From positions 744,001-808,000 of the forward strand of contig NW_026570264.1 in assembly GCF_019649055.1 (NCBI RefSeq): a stretch of DNA of 64,000 nucleotides, written 5' to 3'. Shown here one piece after another: positions 51,405 through 62,110 of this stretch (its first letter is position 1; every line of letters starts with the position of its first letter). The DNA comes from Paramacrobiotus metropolitanus. Its lineage: Eukaryota > Tardigrada > Eutardigrada > Parachela > Macrobiotidae. The notes below the pieces were generated by a model. That model searched no databases. It was not told where the DNA came from and was given only the letters and a program-made list of their open reading frames with translations. Both the position numbers and the translations under genes were made by a program.

Positions 51405-52598
51405 TTTTTATTTACTATAAATGGCTGTTTTTGATAAATCACAACTCGCGCAACGTATTGTATGACTGCTTCAATGACCAACATCGTGACAATGGAAGCA
51501 GTCACAAGTTCTTTGTTTTACTGTTTTTATTATCGGAAAAACGCAGTATTTGGCTGGCATGCAATAGCGGAAGAACGCAATATGATGCACGTATCTTTCA
51601 GTTTCTTTATATGCACCAGTACTTCGACCAATGCCTTATATGGGCTCCCTATACAGAACATGCCCATATCTGGGCTCCCGGGTAGTAAAGAATACCCGTC
51701 AAAATGAATATGAATTGAATTTCAGTAAAATCCATTTTTATTTACTTGCATCAAATTTACGAATAAAACAAGCTAAAACTAAGTAAGTAAAATAAGTAAG
51801 GCATGGGTCGAAGTAGTACATCTAATTCTTCACTCAAGTTTTATGTATGTTTAACTTCGTGGTCAATTTTATAAACTTTACTGGGGTGCATTCACTACTT
51901 TGTATCTGTTATGCTATATACTCTGTCCATACTAACTTTTTATGGAACTATTATTCATGTACACTTAATTCAGACGTTGACATCAGAGTTATTTGATACA
52001 GTGCATTATTTGGTCGTTGCCAAGGATTAGCAGATTAAGAGTTTAGTTGACTATCACTGTCTATCTGGCCTGCGATTACGGCTTAGTAGACATATCTGTA
52101 GATTCATATTGGGAATATAGAATACTGAGAAAACTTACTAGCCCAGTCACGAAAATGTGGTCATGTAGCTGGAAAATGGGATTATCCGTTGCGGGAATTT
52201 GTAGAAGCACCTCTGAGAATACTGGATGCTTCCAGTAGTAAACACGTTGACTATATACGAGTAGCCGGAGTAGGTAAACTTATACCAAACAGTACAACAG
52301 CAGATGTAAATTTGATAATTATCCTTAAACTTCGCACCCAATCGTATCTCCGCGTTTATCTTGCAAATCTCTCCTAATGAGAATATGTATAAGCTTTTGT
52401 TTCGTTATTCGATGCAGCTAACTTATTTAGGAACTGTGGCCAGTTTTGCTCGCTTAAAGCTTATTACAGAAGCCTGGCATAAAACCAGCTGAAAGGGCAT
52501 CGACATCCTAAAACTTTAGTACTGGCTGTCCGTATTTGTGTACGGCGTTTCGCGCAATATTGCACAATAACAAAAAAAAAGCGAGAACGACTTCAACT
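51405..52598. other. Upstream region of receptor member E
   Basis: AT-rich, without a recognised gene. The words GGGCTCCC and CCCATAT repeat near 51640-51680. Confidence 0.45.
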
Positions 52599-55500
52599 AT
52601 GGATGTGATAAAACCTCCTACACTGGTGTGGAAGACAAGCAAATTCTGGTTGACTATCCTGCAAGTCACGGGACTGTTCTGTTATCCAGTACTTAATCAG
52701 AAACCGCTGGCGATATTTGTATTAATTGCTACGATATTCTGGGCAATATTAGTATTGATTGTCAGCCTGTTTTATGCCTACGACACATATCAACTCTATG
52801 CCGCCACAGCGACCCGCTTTCCCGTCATTGTGGTGGGATACATCAACAGCGTATTGTGCGTTATGGAGTGGCCGTATTTCGTTATTCTCTTCTTGATCAG
52901 GAAGAAACTTATCGCAGTAATCGAGATATTAGATCGGGAATTTGGTGGATATCTGACTACTACCGACCACATATGGCTGATTGCTTTCACATCGGCTTAT
53001 CTGGTCATGATTGGAGTCATCAGTGGTGCCTTGGTTTACTGCTACCATTTCAGCGGCACCTTCTACAGCGATGTAGCTCACTTTGGAGAAGATTATCTTC
53101 CTGAAGCCTCCTCAACGGCATTGTTGTTTGTCAACTGTGTTTACTATGTGGCAAGCTGCACCTTCGATGCCAGCAAACGCATTGCGGTAGGATTCATTTC
53201 GTTCTTAGCGATTGTAAGTGACCTATTCAAAGCTGGAGCGCGTATATTAAAATTTTGAAATAGGTGAATAAATAAAGTGTAAGGGTATTTATTGCTCTAT
53301 TCCCCGCTTGTTATTACTGCTGCTGTTAGAGCGCTGAACTGAAGGAAACGTTAATTTTGTTTTGCAAGGTACGAGTTTCGGTGGTGCTTTCTCGGTTGAC
53401 GACAAAATCCTATAAGCTGCAACAGCACCGACTTGGTAGCGCATTCATCGCCTTTAGTTGAGCTGATTGGCTTTTAACTTGACCGTCAATCATGGATGGT
53501 TGAATTAGGCTGCAGCATGGACGGATCAAGGTTCCGATTCCACTGGAGAAAAGGTTTTAGAGTAAATCTGATTACAGATTCAGAATCAGCGAATTTTTCT
53601 GATCTAGAAAGTTATTGGAGAAACCCAAAAAAACCAGTGGTTCTCTTCCCCCTTTTGCATGTACCTCGCTACCCCTTCACGTGGCGGTTGCCCTGTAGCG
53701 GAGGGGGTGGTTTGTTTTTGAAAGGGAAAGGCGTCGTTTTGGTTTCTCTAAAAAAGTAATCTCGGATTCGGAATTAGCGCATTTTTCTGTTATAGAAACA
53801 TATGCCGATCTTCGAAAAAAAGTTTGTCGCCCCAAGGGGCATACATGACCGCCACCTTGGGCGGTCGCAATACTCTCAACAAAGAAATATGCAGTTTCCC
53901 ACTTTCAGAATTGTTTTTTGGCTAAATCGAGTGCGCGGATTCCGATTCTGTTTTAAAAAAAATTATGATTGTGCTCTGTCAACGAATTTGGGCACTTGGC
54001 GCCCGACGGGGGCGACAAATTTGTTTTCATAAACGGGACTACGTTTCTATGACAGAAAAATGCGCTGATTCCGAATCCGAGATTACTTTTTCAGAGAAAC
54101 CAAAACGACGCCTTCCCCTTTCAAAAACAAGTCACCCCCTCCGCGACACGGCAACCGCCACGTGAAGGGGTAGCGAGGTACATGCAAAAGGGGGAAGAGA
54201 ACCACTGGTTTTTTTGGGTTTCTCCAATAATTTTCTAGATCAGAAAAATTCGCTGATTCTGAATCTTTAATCAGATTTACTCTAAAACCTTTTCTCCAAT
54301 GGAATCCGAATCTCGATCCGTCCATGGGCTGCAGTATGCACCAGCCTGACGCAATCACGTTTTTTACAGACGCTGTGCAACCGTCCACGGTCGACGGTTA
54401 AAGCCAAACCTAATGGACCTGGTGTTCAGCTCAACTGTTGCAGATGAATGCGCTACCGAGCCAACGCCAGTGCTCCTCGTACTGAAATAGTTCTTCTAAC
54501 GATACAGCGACATTTCTAACGATCTTTACGTAAGACGCAGATAATATAAACTACAATGAAGGACTTGGAGAAGGAATTAAATAGACGGTCCGCAGTTCAG
54601 AAATTTGATAATAAAATTAAGTTCATGCACAAAGCTGTAACGTTTGACTATTCGGATCATAGCACATTCTGCCATGGTGTTCTACCACCTCGCGCAGGAT
54701 TGTCCTGGTTGTTGCCGATGTTAAGCTGATTAAACAAACAAACAAACCAACATTCGGAGCAGCAGCATATCCGATGCGCTGCGCGCATAAATCGCCAACA
54801 ATGGTTTGGACCTAAACACCCTTCGTTTGCACATTATGGGTTAAAACGAATGATCGACCTCCTTAGTCGTACATCGAAAGAATATTATGCGCAAGTTTCT
54901 GAAGCGAGGCGCAAATAAAAATTTAATTTTAGGCAGTTTTGAATTTTAGGCTGTTGGGCAAATATTTCGGCGAGTCAGCATGAAAGCGGCAGCTTCCGGT
55001 AGCCGCTTAAATGAACTGGTTATTGTTCATGCGAGGTTCTGTGAATTGGTCAAGACAGTGGATCATTGCGTGTCCAGCGTATCCATTATCAATCTAATTG
55101 CGATGCTGGGCTGGGTGATTATTGCCACATTCAATATCAGTGCACAGTATGGCAACTGTGGTGCGCCGGCCGGTAGCACGCTGGTGATCTTTATCGAGGC
55201 GCTGATTGTGCTGTGCATCTTGGCGGTATCCGTTGTATTTTCCGCGGAACAGGTAAAGTGCACCTACAGTACGGCGGAATTAGATTTAAAAGTTTATAGT
55301 GTTAAAGAATTTTACCTGGTGAAACTGACACATTACAGGCCTACCGAATCACTGAGACTATCGGTGTGGACCTGGAGAAGCGTAGCATGATGCATCGTGT
55401 CAATAATTCCTGTGACGCTGAGCTTGTACAGTGGATGTGGCTGTACATGCAGTCTGTTAGAGATTCTCCCCCGGGATTATCCATGGCCGGTATCACAGTG

Positions 55501-55715
55501 TCGAGAGAATCAGCAATTGAGGTAAGCCTAATCTGTGTCAAGAAGACTATCGATTCCACTTGAGATTTAATTTGCGTAATTCAGTATTGTTTGTGGTGCA
55601 GGGCGCTATCGGCCTAATCAGCTGCATTTTAGTATTCCCCGAGCTGGCCAATGCTAACAATATCAGTTTCACGTGTGCTGTAAACTCCAACACAACCGCC
55701 GGATGGATTTTTTAA
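52599..55715 (+). CDS. Gustatory-receptor-like seven-transmembrane protein, four exons (member E)
   Basis: Exons 52599-53213, 54950-55252, 55339-55521 and 55602-55715 (615/303/183/114 bp) join in phase 0 (GCGATT|GTAAGT, CAG|GTAAAG, GAG|GTAAGC), giving 404 residues. The start MDVIKPP follows the paralog B pattern. Shared features are VWKTSKFW at the N-terminus, LFYAYDTYQLYAATATRFPV after TM1, VASCTFDASKRIAVGFISF in TM4, AVGQIFRRVS at the start of exon 2, MLGWVIIATFNIS in TM5, and TM7 GAIGLISCILVFPELA. The tail has sequons NIS and NTT and ends GWIF. Its 1.7-kb first intron houses a foldback repeat. It looks intact and is the functional sister of the mutated member B. Confidence 0.8.
53368..54484. 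repeat. Long foldback (inverted repeat) in intron 1 of receptor E
   Basis: About 335 bp near the centre (53512-53846) reappear inverted at about 54005-54345 with high identity. Weaker similarity continues outward to TACGAG near 53370 and 54481. Both arms read the same short peptide (FHWRKGFRVNLI, YWRNPKKPVVLF), an effect of the inversion. The outer part of each arm (GGCTCGGTAGCGCATTCATC on the right, TTGGTAGCGCATTCATC on the left) resembles the D-arm of a tRNA. It may therefore be a pair of tRNA-derived SINEs head to head, or a TIR element. The loop is about 160 bp. Confidence 0.7.
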
Positions 55716-57229
55716 GCGGTGGTTTAATTAGAGGACCTCCCATAGATAAAATACGAGTAGTGTGCGTTATTACAACTTCATGTATTTTTGAATGTGTTTT
55801 TTGTGTAAAATCTGCTGTCGCCTTCCCGCTTCGCGCAAAATCCATAACGCGACCATCCCATATTTTCTTGATCTGATATTTGCGTACTTAAAATTAATTA
55901 TGTACACAACCTTTAGAGGATCCTCTGTAATTTGCATTTTACCTTCTTTAATAAATACCAGAGAATTTTTTAATGTGTAAAAGAGGGCAAGTAGTCTTTT
56001 GCATTATTGTGGATCCCGTTTATTACAAAAGCTAAAAAAAATTCGAAAGTTCGAAAATAGTTGCGTGCTTCTTTCCTTAATTACTGAATCTGCATAATGA
56101 GTGTTTTTTTTCGTTATTATTACAGGTTGGGAATCTGAGATACATATTTTTCGGGCAATATGCAGAGTATGCGCAATATTTATAAATGTGACTTACTCGT
56201 AAATTAATTATCAGCACTACATAATGAACATAATGAACATCTCTATATAATAATCGCGTAAGCCTTAATCTTTGTTGAGTTCGCCAGCTCGATACGCTGA
56301 ACCAAACTGCCATGACTATGTATCACTTGAATGCCCTTAACGTGTAGATTAGCCATCACAAATCAGTTTTTGAAGAAAAGGATACGTTTGAAAGAAAAGG
56401 TTCAAAAACTTTACCATATAAAGTCTATGGGAAAAGCCGAGAACCCACCATTGCTAAACCGACCACCCCACCACTGTCTCAGCAGCCAACACGCATTTTC
56501 CGGAGCGGGCTGACACCAGTTGGCAGTCGGTTAAACTAGAATAATTACAAAGACTAGTCTTTGTACACTATTTCGTTTACGGCTTGTTTTCGTCAGGTCT
56601 ATGGAAAGTCTGTAACCAAAATGTTACACGATTCTGATTCGCACATTTTAGGGGGGGGGGGTGGTTTAGCACAGCACAAGCATCAAGTTACACAAAGGAA
56701 GATACTGTAAGGGACTATCTATAAACTACGTTCCCGAAAATTCGTTCTGTACATAGTTTGTGTATGGTCCCTAACTATACCGTTAATTACAAATTTATAG
56801 TACACGGATAATACGTAATTTGCACAGCGAGTCCGCGACGGAATGTTTTCGCTGACTGCGAAGCAGGCAAGAAAACGCCACTTCGTGTTTTTCACAATTC
56901 CGCTGCATCTGAATGGAACTTCATGTTCCGTAACAGCTTACATTCCGTCGCTCTAAGTTTGCACACTTCCAATCAAGATTTGGTTTTGAGAAGGCCGAGA
57001 AGGTTTCGGCGAATTTCGGAAGGTTCAAAAGTATGTTTTCAAGTAGCTGCCCTCGGCAGTGGCCAACTTAGTTTTCGCTTAGTTATACTGTAAAGCGCCT
57101 TCAGGGGGGGACGCGGTTTCCTGCTGAGCTCCCTGTGATTTGGGAAAGCCGAAATTTCGAAATTTTTCGTTTTCCGTAAAATACAGCCCGAGAAAATTTA
57201 AGCGGGGGAGATTGTCATCTTTAACGTTT
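55716..57229. other. Intergenic, G-run and short inverted repeat
   Basis: A ten-G run occurs near 56650. Around 56818-56976, GCGACGGAATGT occurs close to its inverse ACATTCCGTCGC with TTTGCAC words at both ends, a possible 155-bp MITE. A tract near 56390-56440 resembles one at 17810-17850. The LINE 5' UTR may begin within this stretch. Confidence 0.4.
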
Positions 57230-57388
57230 TCTTCAAAGAACAGCATGGCGTTTGAGCAGGACGGTGCAGTACAATTCTTCGCTTGAACGTCTCGTGTGCG
57301 GATCTAACTTTCTTGTTAGCGAAGAATAATATATCCGGGTAGAATTTCTTCTGTGTAACTAAGTGGTGACCTTTTGGTTTTCCCCATC

Positions 57389-58498
57389 ATGGGGGAAAAC
57401 AGTAAAAGTTCGATCGTTACTTCCGAAATTCCAGTGTTGGATTTCTCCCAATCGATCGCCAAAATCAATCGATTTGTTACGAATTTTCTGACGTGTAAAA
57501 AGGCCGCAGATTATGTAGCTCTGACGACTGATGCCCGTGCTATATTGGAACTGACCGATTCCCTACAACAACTGCATAAAACCGCGCTGCTGGAAATCGA
57601 ATCCCTTCACCGAACTCCGAAATATGTCTCGTCGAGCCCTTCGTACGCCACTGTGACCTCTGGTGCACCGCCTTATCCCAAGAATGTACCAAACAAGAAC
57701 GTACTTGTCCTCAAACCGAAAGACCCGTCTGTGTCTACTCCGTCTCAGAAGACCTCACAGGAAATGACTGACTTTTGCAAGATTTTATCAACAACGATTC
57801 CTACCGGAGCCCAAGGTGCCAATGTGACCAAAGTCCGACCGGGGTTTGGTAAGTCGGTTGTTCTTGAATTTAAAACTATGGAAGACGCAGTTAAAGGTGA
57901 AGCGCTATTCAATGAGCATAGTGATGCGCTTGGAGTTAAAGTCGAAAAACCGAAAGCCCGTAAGCACCGTATGATAATTCGCAGAGTGCCTGTCGCTATG
58001 TCAGAGAATGACTTTCTGAATGAGTTGAAACTTAAAAACTTACGCGGTGATACCGAAATCAGGATTGTAAAAAAGCTTACCAGCAACCGTCCTAACCCGT
58101 TGACCTATGCCGTTGTCATTGATGTCGATGCCGAAACGCGTAATATTTTAATTTCTAAAAAATCTGTGTTGGTAGGTTGGCACTCCTGTTCTATCAGCGA
58201 TCATTTTTATGTGCCTCAGTGTAAGAAATGCTGTGAATTTCATCATGTAGCAGCGAAGTGTGAAAAAGACTCAGTGTGTGCTTATTGTGCGAAAAACCAT
58301 CTTTCAGCTGATTGTCCAGAAACAGACCCATCGTTTAAGTATCTATGTGCGAACTGTAAAAGTGCCGGTTTGTCTGATGACAAAAACCCTCATGCGGCGT
58401 TTGCGTGGGAATACTGCAACGTGTACCAAAAATTGTTTAAGTCCAAAATGTTCTACAACAGTTCCGTAAAAAACGTGCAACGTTACCGCAAAAATTAA
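57389..58498 (+). CDS. LINE ORF1, RNA-binding protein with zinc knuckles
   Basis: It starts at the ATG of MGENSKSS (an upstream in-frame TTG is not a likely start) and runs 369 codons. An N-terminal helical region and a low-complexity PKD/SxP segment precede an RRM-like stretch (about residues 185-275, IIRRVPVAMSENDF...YAVVIDVDAE). Zinc knuckles follow: CKKCCEFHHVAAKC, CAYCAKNHLSADC and a modified third (CANC). The protein would coat LINE RNA for retrotransposition. Its last 58 bp overlap the ORF2 frame and contain the slippery heptamer A AAA AAC. Confidence 0.8.
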   Translation: MGENSKSSIVTSEIPVLDFSQSIAKINRFVTNFLTCKKAADYVALTTDARAILELTDSLQQLHKTALLEIESLHRTPKYVSSSPSYATVTSGAPPYPKNVPNKNVLVLKPKDPSVSTPSQKTSQEMTDFCKILSTTIPTGAQGANVTKVRPGFGKSVVLEFKTMEDAVKGEALFNEHSDALGVKVEKPKARKHRMIIRRVPVAMSENDFLNELKLKNLRGDTEIRIVKKLTSNRPNPLTYAVVIDVDAETRNILISKKSVLVGWHSCSISDHFYVPQCKKCCEFHHVAAKCEKDSVCAYCAKNHLSADCPETDPSFKYLCANCKSAGLSDDKNPHAAFAWEYCNVYQKLFKSKMFYNSSVKNVQRYRKN

Positions 58499-61400
58499 TT
58501 AATTTTTCTTGTGAAAATTTTAATTTTCCCAGTTCAGTAGTATTCGACGATGACCACAATAACTGTCACACCGTTCCAACGGACGAAGCAGATCTAATAT
58601 TTTCTGAAAACCAAAAATTTTCGACAGTAAACAGTACGGTTAATCAAGCGACAATAACAATCCGCCGTTCGAAAAAGTTTCATTCAGTAAAGATCCGGTA
58701 CTGTAACGCAAACAGCATTAACAATAAGCTTGATCAGGTCAAACACTTTTGTTCTGAAGCGGATATAACCGCCATAACTGAAACTTGGGAAAAACATCCT
58801 GTTAATGAAAAGGACACGCTTTTTGCTGATTTTAGTGCATATACAGTATTTCGCAAGCCCAGGGTAGGTGACCCTCATGGCGGGGTTGCAATTGTTATTC
58901 GAGAATGTTATAAACCGGTTCGTAGAACGGATCTCGAATTTTCTAATGTTGAAGCTCTCTTTGTCGAATCTAAACTTCTAGACCGGCTGTTTATTGTTTT
59001 ATACGCTCCACCAGATGAAAGCCAGCAAGTTGTACCCGAATTTATCGAACATCTGCGAAATAAGCTTTCTCGAAACATGTTAAGAAAAGTTGTAATAATC
59101 GGTGATTTTAACCTTCCAGGCATTGATTGGTGTAAAAAAACTGGGAAAAATAGGGCTAGTCGTGAATTGTTATCGGCGCTAAAAGAGTTAAGCTTAATGC
59201 AGATTATCAACTTTCCAACCAGAAAAGCCAACTGCCTCGACCTTTGTCTGATTAGCCGGAAGAGTACATTCGAGCCAGCAGTACCGATTAGTCCCCCTTC
59301 TCTGACAAATGACCACGCGGGTTTTGAATTTACCTTAACTACCAGAACATTCAAAAGAAAAGTCAGAACGTTTAAACGATGGATAATTAATAAGAACAAT
59401 ATCTTTAACTTTCAAAACCGTCTCTATGATACCGACTGGGTTGTAATGTTTCGGAACAAAAATGCAAGCGATCGCGCAGTAATTTTGAAAAAATTTTCTT
59501 GAAGCCGCTCATTTTTATTTTAAGTACCGCAGCATAGTAGTTCGTCCAGGTTCAGTCAGATATCCCGTTAATATAAAAAAAGCTGATGAGAGCTCGCGAT
59601 CGTGCTTTTAGAGTGTATCGACGGTCTGGCACATTGTTGAAGGACGCACTTAAGTTAAAATGGAAATTTGCTTCCAGTAAATGTGAACGTTTGGTAAAGA
59701 AATTTGAATTTTCTAAAATTTCTGATGTCGCTTACTCATATAAAAATAATCCAGTCAAGTTTTGGAAATATGTAAAGTCAACATCTGACCGAGCCTACAT
59801 GCCGCCTTTGCAGTTACATGATGGACGCAGCACTGATACCGACCTTGAGAAAGCAAACGTTCTGAATATGCAGTACAAAAATGCACAGTCGATGTGTGAA
59901 ACGCACTGTTTAAACGCCGGTACTGACTTATTGTGTCAAAATGTGGATTTGTGGGAGATAACTGAACTGCTTGTGCTTGAGCAGTTAGCAAAACTGTCGC
60001 CTAAAACGTCTAGCGGAAAATTTACGATTACAAATTTGTTAATGATCACTGCGGGAAATTCGATCACCAAACCGCTCAAAATGATTTTCGAAGCTTCGCT
60101 AAATGAAGGAAAGTTTCCAACTGTTTGGAAAGAATCATTCATAACGCCCGTCCTTAAATCTTCGTGCGATCCTCGGCTACCGGTCAGCTACCGGCCGATA
60201 TCAATGCTCCATCCTGTGTCTAAGATTTTTGAACGTTGTTTAGATGACTTGATCCGTGGATTTCTGCATGGTAACAATGCGCTGTCAGATCATCAGTTTG
60301 CGTACCGTAGGAAAATGTCTACTGAGCTTCAGTTATTCATTTTTACAAAAGAAATATCGGATTTTATTTTGAATGGTTTTGAAGTCGATGCAGTGTTTCT
60401 AGACTGTTCAAAAGCGTTCGATAAGCTGTCACATGTATCGATCATTAATGCTCTAATTAATCTGAATATACCTAGCCAGATTGTACATTTGATTTCCGAT
60501 TACCTAAAAGGACGTATTCAACGTGTCTACGTTGAAGATGCGTTGTCCGACTCGCTGCCTGTTATTAGTGGTGTTCCTCAAGGGTCTGTTCTCGGCCCTC
60601 TCCTGTTCATTTGCGTACTTAACTTTATTTTATCCGTTTTGAGAAACGGTAGTAAAGTGTATGTGTTTGCTGACGATATTGTAATTCTTCGTCCTATTGT
60701 TAAAGATAATGATCATGTGTTGCTTCAGGAAGATATTTTGTGCGTTAACGATTGGCTTGCTGGAAACTGTTTAGCGCTTAACGCCGAAAAATCTGTTCAT
60801 GTTTGTTTTTCTGCCAGGCGGAGTATACAAAGTTGTAACAAGTACCGTATTAATGGTAGTGACATACCAACTAACGATGTCGTTAAGTATCTAGGCGTTC
60901 AAGTCGACCGGAAACTGAGTTGGAAGGAAAACAGTGAAAAACTTTTGTTGAAATGTACCAGACGGTTAGGCTGCATAAATCGGTTATTTAAGTACCTGCA
61001 CTCTGGTGCAAGAATGAAATTGTTTGAATCTTTGGTTTTATCAGCTGTTGATTATTGTGCATCTTGCGTACATCCAGTGCTTAAAAAATCTAGCGAAATC
61101 ATCGAAAAATGTCAGTGTAGATTTGTAAAAACTTTGCGCCTCGGTAGCGACCCTTTGCAGTATGAAAACCGTTTGAAAGAGCTGAAATGGGACAGTCTAA
61201 AACTTCGACGCATCAAAAAAGCGCTGATGTTTATTTACAAGTTAAAATTCTGCAAAGTGCCATTAGGTGACCTTTGTATCGTAAGTCTGAATAGTTCGGC
61301 TGCTGCGCTTGAATCTATTGCAGGTAACACTCGGCAATGTGGTCGCCTAAATCAACATCCATTCCCGATTGCGCCGGCTCCAACGACGATATGTGGCACA

Positions 61401-61577
61401 ACAGTGACTGCCGTCCATGGATCGCACCTGGATCAGCTAACTGCTATCTGGAACGAGATTTTCCTTCCCGTTGAAGCCTATCTGTCTGTTGGCACTTTCC
61501 ACAGTGCACTAGATCGAATTGATTTGATAAACCTTCCTTCGATCAAAAATCATCCTTTGTTTGTCCCTAAAGTTTAG
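58441..61577 (+). pseudogene. LINE ORF2, APE endonuclease plus reverse transcriptase, two frame changes
   Basis: The endonuclease is readable from 58690: YCNANSINNKLDQ, AITETW, GGVAIVIRE, VIIGDFNLPGIDW, and SLTNDHAGFEF (NDH in place of the usual SDH). The reverse transcriptase starts at about 59586 and shows SYRPISMLHPVSKIFER, DCSKAFDKLSH, SGVPQGSVLGPLLF and the catalytic FADD (near 60667). The C-terminal part has a cysteine-poor linker and ends at 61577. Between 59490 and 59586 the frame moves twice. Each move fits one extra A, in GAAAAAATTTT and in ATAAAAAAAGC. Such homopolymer changes may be assembly errors, so the element might be active. Length (about 1,030 codons) is normal. Confidence 0.8.
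58468..58474 (+). promoter_or_regulatory. Candidate -1 ribosomal frameshift site (A AAA AAC)
   Basis: In ORF1 phase the sequence reads GTA AAA AAC, so the heptamer A AAA AAC is in the correct register. A -1 slip enters the ORF2 frame, which is open from 58441 and has no ATG before 59077. A palindrome AAAAATTAATTAATTTTT (58490-58507) lies 15 bases downstream, though an AT-only stem is weak. Confidence 0.5.
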
Positions 61578-61818
61578 CTTTCTTGAGAAACCGGAAACGT
61601 ATCCCTAATGTAAAATTACTGTCGCAAAACTGCCGATGACAACTTGTGAATGTAACTGCAAATACAATCTTGTTCTGGTAATTTAACTATTGTTTCCTTT
61701 CCCAATGTCATGTTTTTTTTGTTATTTCTTCTTCATGATTCCCTGTCCTAGCCTAAAAGGAGGCGACGTCTCGTAGCTAAGGACATTAAACCACTTATTA
61801 TTATTACAATCCAAATTA

Positions 61819-62110
61819 CCGTAATTATCGAATTTGTGGCCCTGGGGTTCAAATAGTTCGAATGCCATGGCGGAGGGGGGCTTATTTCGGGGAGGGGCGC
61901 AATTTCGGGGGTGGCATTATTTTTCAAAATTGCGGTATTGCTAAATTTTGCGGTATACCTATCATTTTGCGGCGCTCGACATTTATTAACGGCCCCCTGG
62001 GGCGTAATTTCGGGGGGTGGTCTTATTTTTCAAACAGGTTCGGGGAGGGGGGCTTATTACGGGGAGGGGGGGACTTTTATTGCGGGGGGGGGCAGATCCG
62101 GTAATTACGG
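61819..62110. mobile_element. G-rich MITE (292 bp)
   Basis: The ends CCGTAATTATCG and CGGTAATTACGG are inverted and flanked by TA on both sides. The body is made of repeated GGGGAGGGGCG/GGGGGGCTTATTTCGGGG-like words, strongly G-rich on the plus strand. It sits 13 bp after the LINE tail. No ORF of note. Confidence 0.65.

Larger units (their letters stand above)
57230..61806 (+). mobile_element. Nearly full-length two-ORF LINE (jockey/CR1-type)
   Basis: It has the order 5' UTR, ORF1 with zinc knuckles, ORF2 with APE endonuclease and reverse transcriptase, 3' UTR, ending in a TTATTATTATTA tail. The 5' boundary is uncertain (57.0-57.3 kb). The coding regions are open apart from two one-base frame changes in ORF2, so it is young. 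Clade assignment (jockey versus CR1 group) is inferred from layout and needs a reverse-transcriptase tree. Confidence 0.85.

Noticed and set aside
53496-54388. Paired ORFs encoding FHWRKGFRVNLI on both strands
   Set aside because: They arise from the inverted repeat in intron 1 of receptor E, with no independent evidence of coding.
57745-58086. Minus-strand ORF of 113 codons over LINE ORF1
   Set aside because: It is antisense to a well-supported ORF1 and has no motif.
59755-60142. Minus-strand ORFs over the reverse transcriptase region
   Set aside because: They are shadows of ORF2 in the opposite strand.
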